DNA of 64,000 nucleotides from CAMLJR01 sp964500675 (GTDB lineage Bacteria > Pseudomonadota > Gammaproteobacteria > Pseudomonadales > CAMLJR01). The first letter of the stretch is position 1, and every line of letters begins with the position of its first letter. Positions 62,915 through 64,000 of the stretch are shown here, piece after piece. The DNA is taken from contig CAZCNY010000003.1 in the NCBI GenBank assembly GCA_964500675.1, positions 62,001 through 126,000 of the forward strand, read 5' to 3'. The notes beneath the pieces are model-generated. The model did no database searches. It saw only the letters and a list, made by a program, of their open reading frames with translations, and was not told where the DNA came from. The translations under genes were made by a program, and so were the position numbers.

Positions 62915-63781
62915 CTACTCGATATTTTGAATCTGTTCGCGCATCTGTTCGATCAGGACTTTCAATTGCACGGCGTTGAGTGTGGTATCGCTGACCTGCG
63001 CTTTCGAGGACAGCGTATTCGCCTCACGATTGAACTCCTGCATGAGAAAGTCTAGCCGTCGTCCGCAGGATTCGCTCTGCTGCAGCGTGCGGCGCACCTC
63101 CTTGATGTGCGTCTGCAGCCGGTCGAGTTCTTCGGCGACATCGCTTTTCTGCGCGAGAATAACCATTTCCTGTTCGAGCCGGTCGTGGTCGAGCTCCGCG
63201 CTCAACTCGGCGAGGCGGTCGCGCAGGCGTTGGCGCAGCGCGCTCAGAATCGCCGGCATTTGTGCGCGCACGTTGTCGACAATCGCGGCAACGTCGTCGA
63301 GTTGTGTTTCGATATAGCGGCGCAATTCGGCGCCTTCGCGCGCGCGATGCTCGATCAGCTGTTCGAGCGTTTTCACGAACAGCGCATTTGCCGCCGCCAC
63401 GATGACGTCTTCATCCTGCTGCTCGGCTTTCAGCACGTTGGGCCACGCTAATACTTCGAGTGGGTTTAGCGCCGCCGCTTGTGGAATTTTCGTTTGCACT
63501 TGCTGTGCGCACGCGAGTAATTGTTCGAGTATTTCGGTATCGATCGCCAAGGCGCTGCCGCGCTCTTGCAATAGCTGAGCGCGTAAACTGCATTCGATTT
63601 TGCCGCGTGCCACGTGTGCACGCAGGCGCTCGCGTAATTCGCCTTCGAGTCCACGCAAGGTGTCGGGTAATTTAAAGCTCGGTTCGAGATAGCGGTGATT
63701 GACCGAGCGAATTTCCCACACCAGCGTTCCCCACGGGTAGGTTGCGGCCTGTCGCGCGAATGCGGTCATGCTATGCGTCAT
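62915..63781 (-). CDS. yicC: YicC-family endoribonuclease
   Basis: 288 aa. The N-terminus MTHSMTAFARQAATYPWGTLVWEIRSVNHRYLE-type block and the C-terminal RRLDFLMQEFNREANTLSSKAQ and EQMREQIQNIE are typical. YicC is an endoribonuclease that in E. coli affects small-RNA decay. The gene is complete, although an island borders its last codons; if the attachment site is right, its final few residues come from the element. It is divergent from rph. Confidence 0.93.
   Translation of the reverse strand: MTHSMTAFARQAATYPWGTLVWEIRSVNHRYLEPSFKLPDTLRGLEGELRERLRAHVARGKIECSLRAQLLQERGSALAIDTEILEQLLACAQQVQTKIPQAAALNPLEVLAWPNVLKAEQQDEDVIVAAANALFVKTLEQLIEHRAREGAELRRYIETQLDDVAAIVDNVRAQMPAILSALRQRLRDRLAELSAELDHDRLEQEMVILAQKSDVAEELDRLQTHIKEVRRTLQQSESCGRRLDFLMQEFNREANTLSSKAQVSDTTLNAVQLKVLIEQMREQIQNIE
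62928..62935. other. Candidate attachment core inside yicC end
   Basis: TGAATCTG, the same word as at 54370-54377. On the yicC coding strand this reads CAG ATT CA within the codons for Gln-Ile-Gln-Asn-Ile-Glu. An 8-bp overlap is a normal size for tyrosine recombinase crossover, but the short match alone is weak. Confidence 0.35.
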
Positions 63782-63923
63782 GCCTTTCTCCTGGTCATAA
63801 ATGGCTCCGTGTCATGCAATTTCCACGCGGTAGAGCGAGCGGCTATTTTAGCCGGAATCGTGCAGGTGTATCTGTATAATGTCGCGCTTTCCAATTCCTC
63901 CTGTTGTTCGCATCGAGTGACTC

Positions 63924-64000
63924 ATGAATCGACCCAGTGGCCGCGCGCCAAATCAATTACGCAATATTGCTATCACACGTCATTTCACCAAGCACGCTGA
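63924..64000 (+). CDS. rph: Ribonuclease PH, 5' part only
   Basis: The 25 visible codons begin MNRPSGRAPNQLRNIAITRH and continue FTKHAE, matching the RNase PH N-terminus (RPSGR, then the TKHAEGS region). RNase PH trims tRNA 3' ends using phosphate. The gene runs out of the window. It is divergent from yicC, its usual neighbour. Confidence 0.88.
   Translation, partial: MNRPSGRAPNQLRNIAITRHFTKHA

Larger units (their letters stand above)
54370..62935. mobile_element. Satellite-like integrated element at the 3' end of yicC
   Basis: About 8.57 kb between yicC and gmk, genes that are normally adjacent. An integrase gene lies next to yicC, repeated GGTACAC words lie near both ends, and the content is regulators, a replication cassette, a toxin-antitoxin pair and exported cargo. 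No phage structural, packaging or lysis genes are seen. The yicC 3' end is a known integration site of SXT/R391-mobilised genomic islands. The limits given assume crossover at the shared 8-bp word TGAATCTG and are tentative; the presence of an element is secure. Confidence 0.85.

Overview
This 64 kb window is chromosomal DNA from a gammaproteobacterium with moderately high G+C. Several gene neighbourhoods match the order known from Pseudomonas and its relatives: the SAH-responsive ArsR regulator beside tkt-epd-pgk-fba, serA divergent from D-2-hydroxyglutarate dehydrogenase, rppH-ptsP, ubiC-ubiA facing rubredoxin, oxyR-recG, and ridA-spoT-rpoZ-gmk-yicC-rph. The species cannot be named from the sequence alone. 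No rRNA, tRNA or CRISPR array was seen.

Layout. 1-5.5 kb: an ArsR/methyltransferase regulator with a 32-bp palindromic operator, then transketolase, erythrose-4-phosphate dehydrogenase and phosphoglycerate kinase, closed by a terminator. 5.5-7.5 kb: an A+T-richer secreted beta-helix/PA14 protein that splits pgk from fba. 7.8-14 kb: fba, a hydrolase, serine biosynthesis (serA) and its D-2HG partner enzyme. 14-20 kb: ptsP, rppH, a HAD phosphatase, yaaA, a GST and a response regulator. 20.2-24.7 kb: a LuxE-like/LuxC-like acyl reductase pair with an SDR, divergent from a TetR regulator. 24.8-35.1 kb: a six-gene locus with an Anbu proteasome-like peptidase, two transglutaminase-like proteins, two ATP-grasp proteins and two alpha-E domains (one fused, one free), ending in a strong terminator. 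35-45 kb: an FG-GAP lipoprotein, a YbjN homologue, a TonB receptor, a FemAB-like protein, ubiA, ubiC, rubredoxin and a YbaK-like/HDOD protein. 45-54.3 kb: recG, oxyR, an SDR, a solute-binding protein, ridA, spoT, rpoZ and gmk.

54.37-62.94 kb: an integrated element inserted at the 3' end of yicC, between yicC and gmk. It carries a P4-type tyrosine integrase, an AlpA-like regulator, a tightly coupled replication cassette (HTH protein, an unlisted 41-aa basic peptide, an O-like initiator, DnaB), a HigBA-type toxin-antitoxin pair, two exported cargo proteins and about 700 bp of repeat-rich non-coding DNA. No capsid, tail or lysis genes were seen. This fits a satellite or mobilisable island better than a complete prophage. 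Repeated GGTACAC words near both ends look like integrase arm sites, and a shared 8-bp word marks a possible crossover site within the last codons of yicC.

The two most interesting parts are the Anbu/transglutaminase/ATP-grasp/alpha-E locus, whose gene set is known but whose product is not, and the satellite-like island at yicC.
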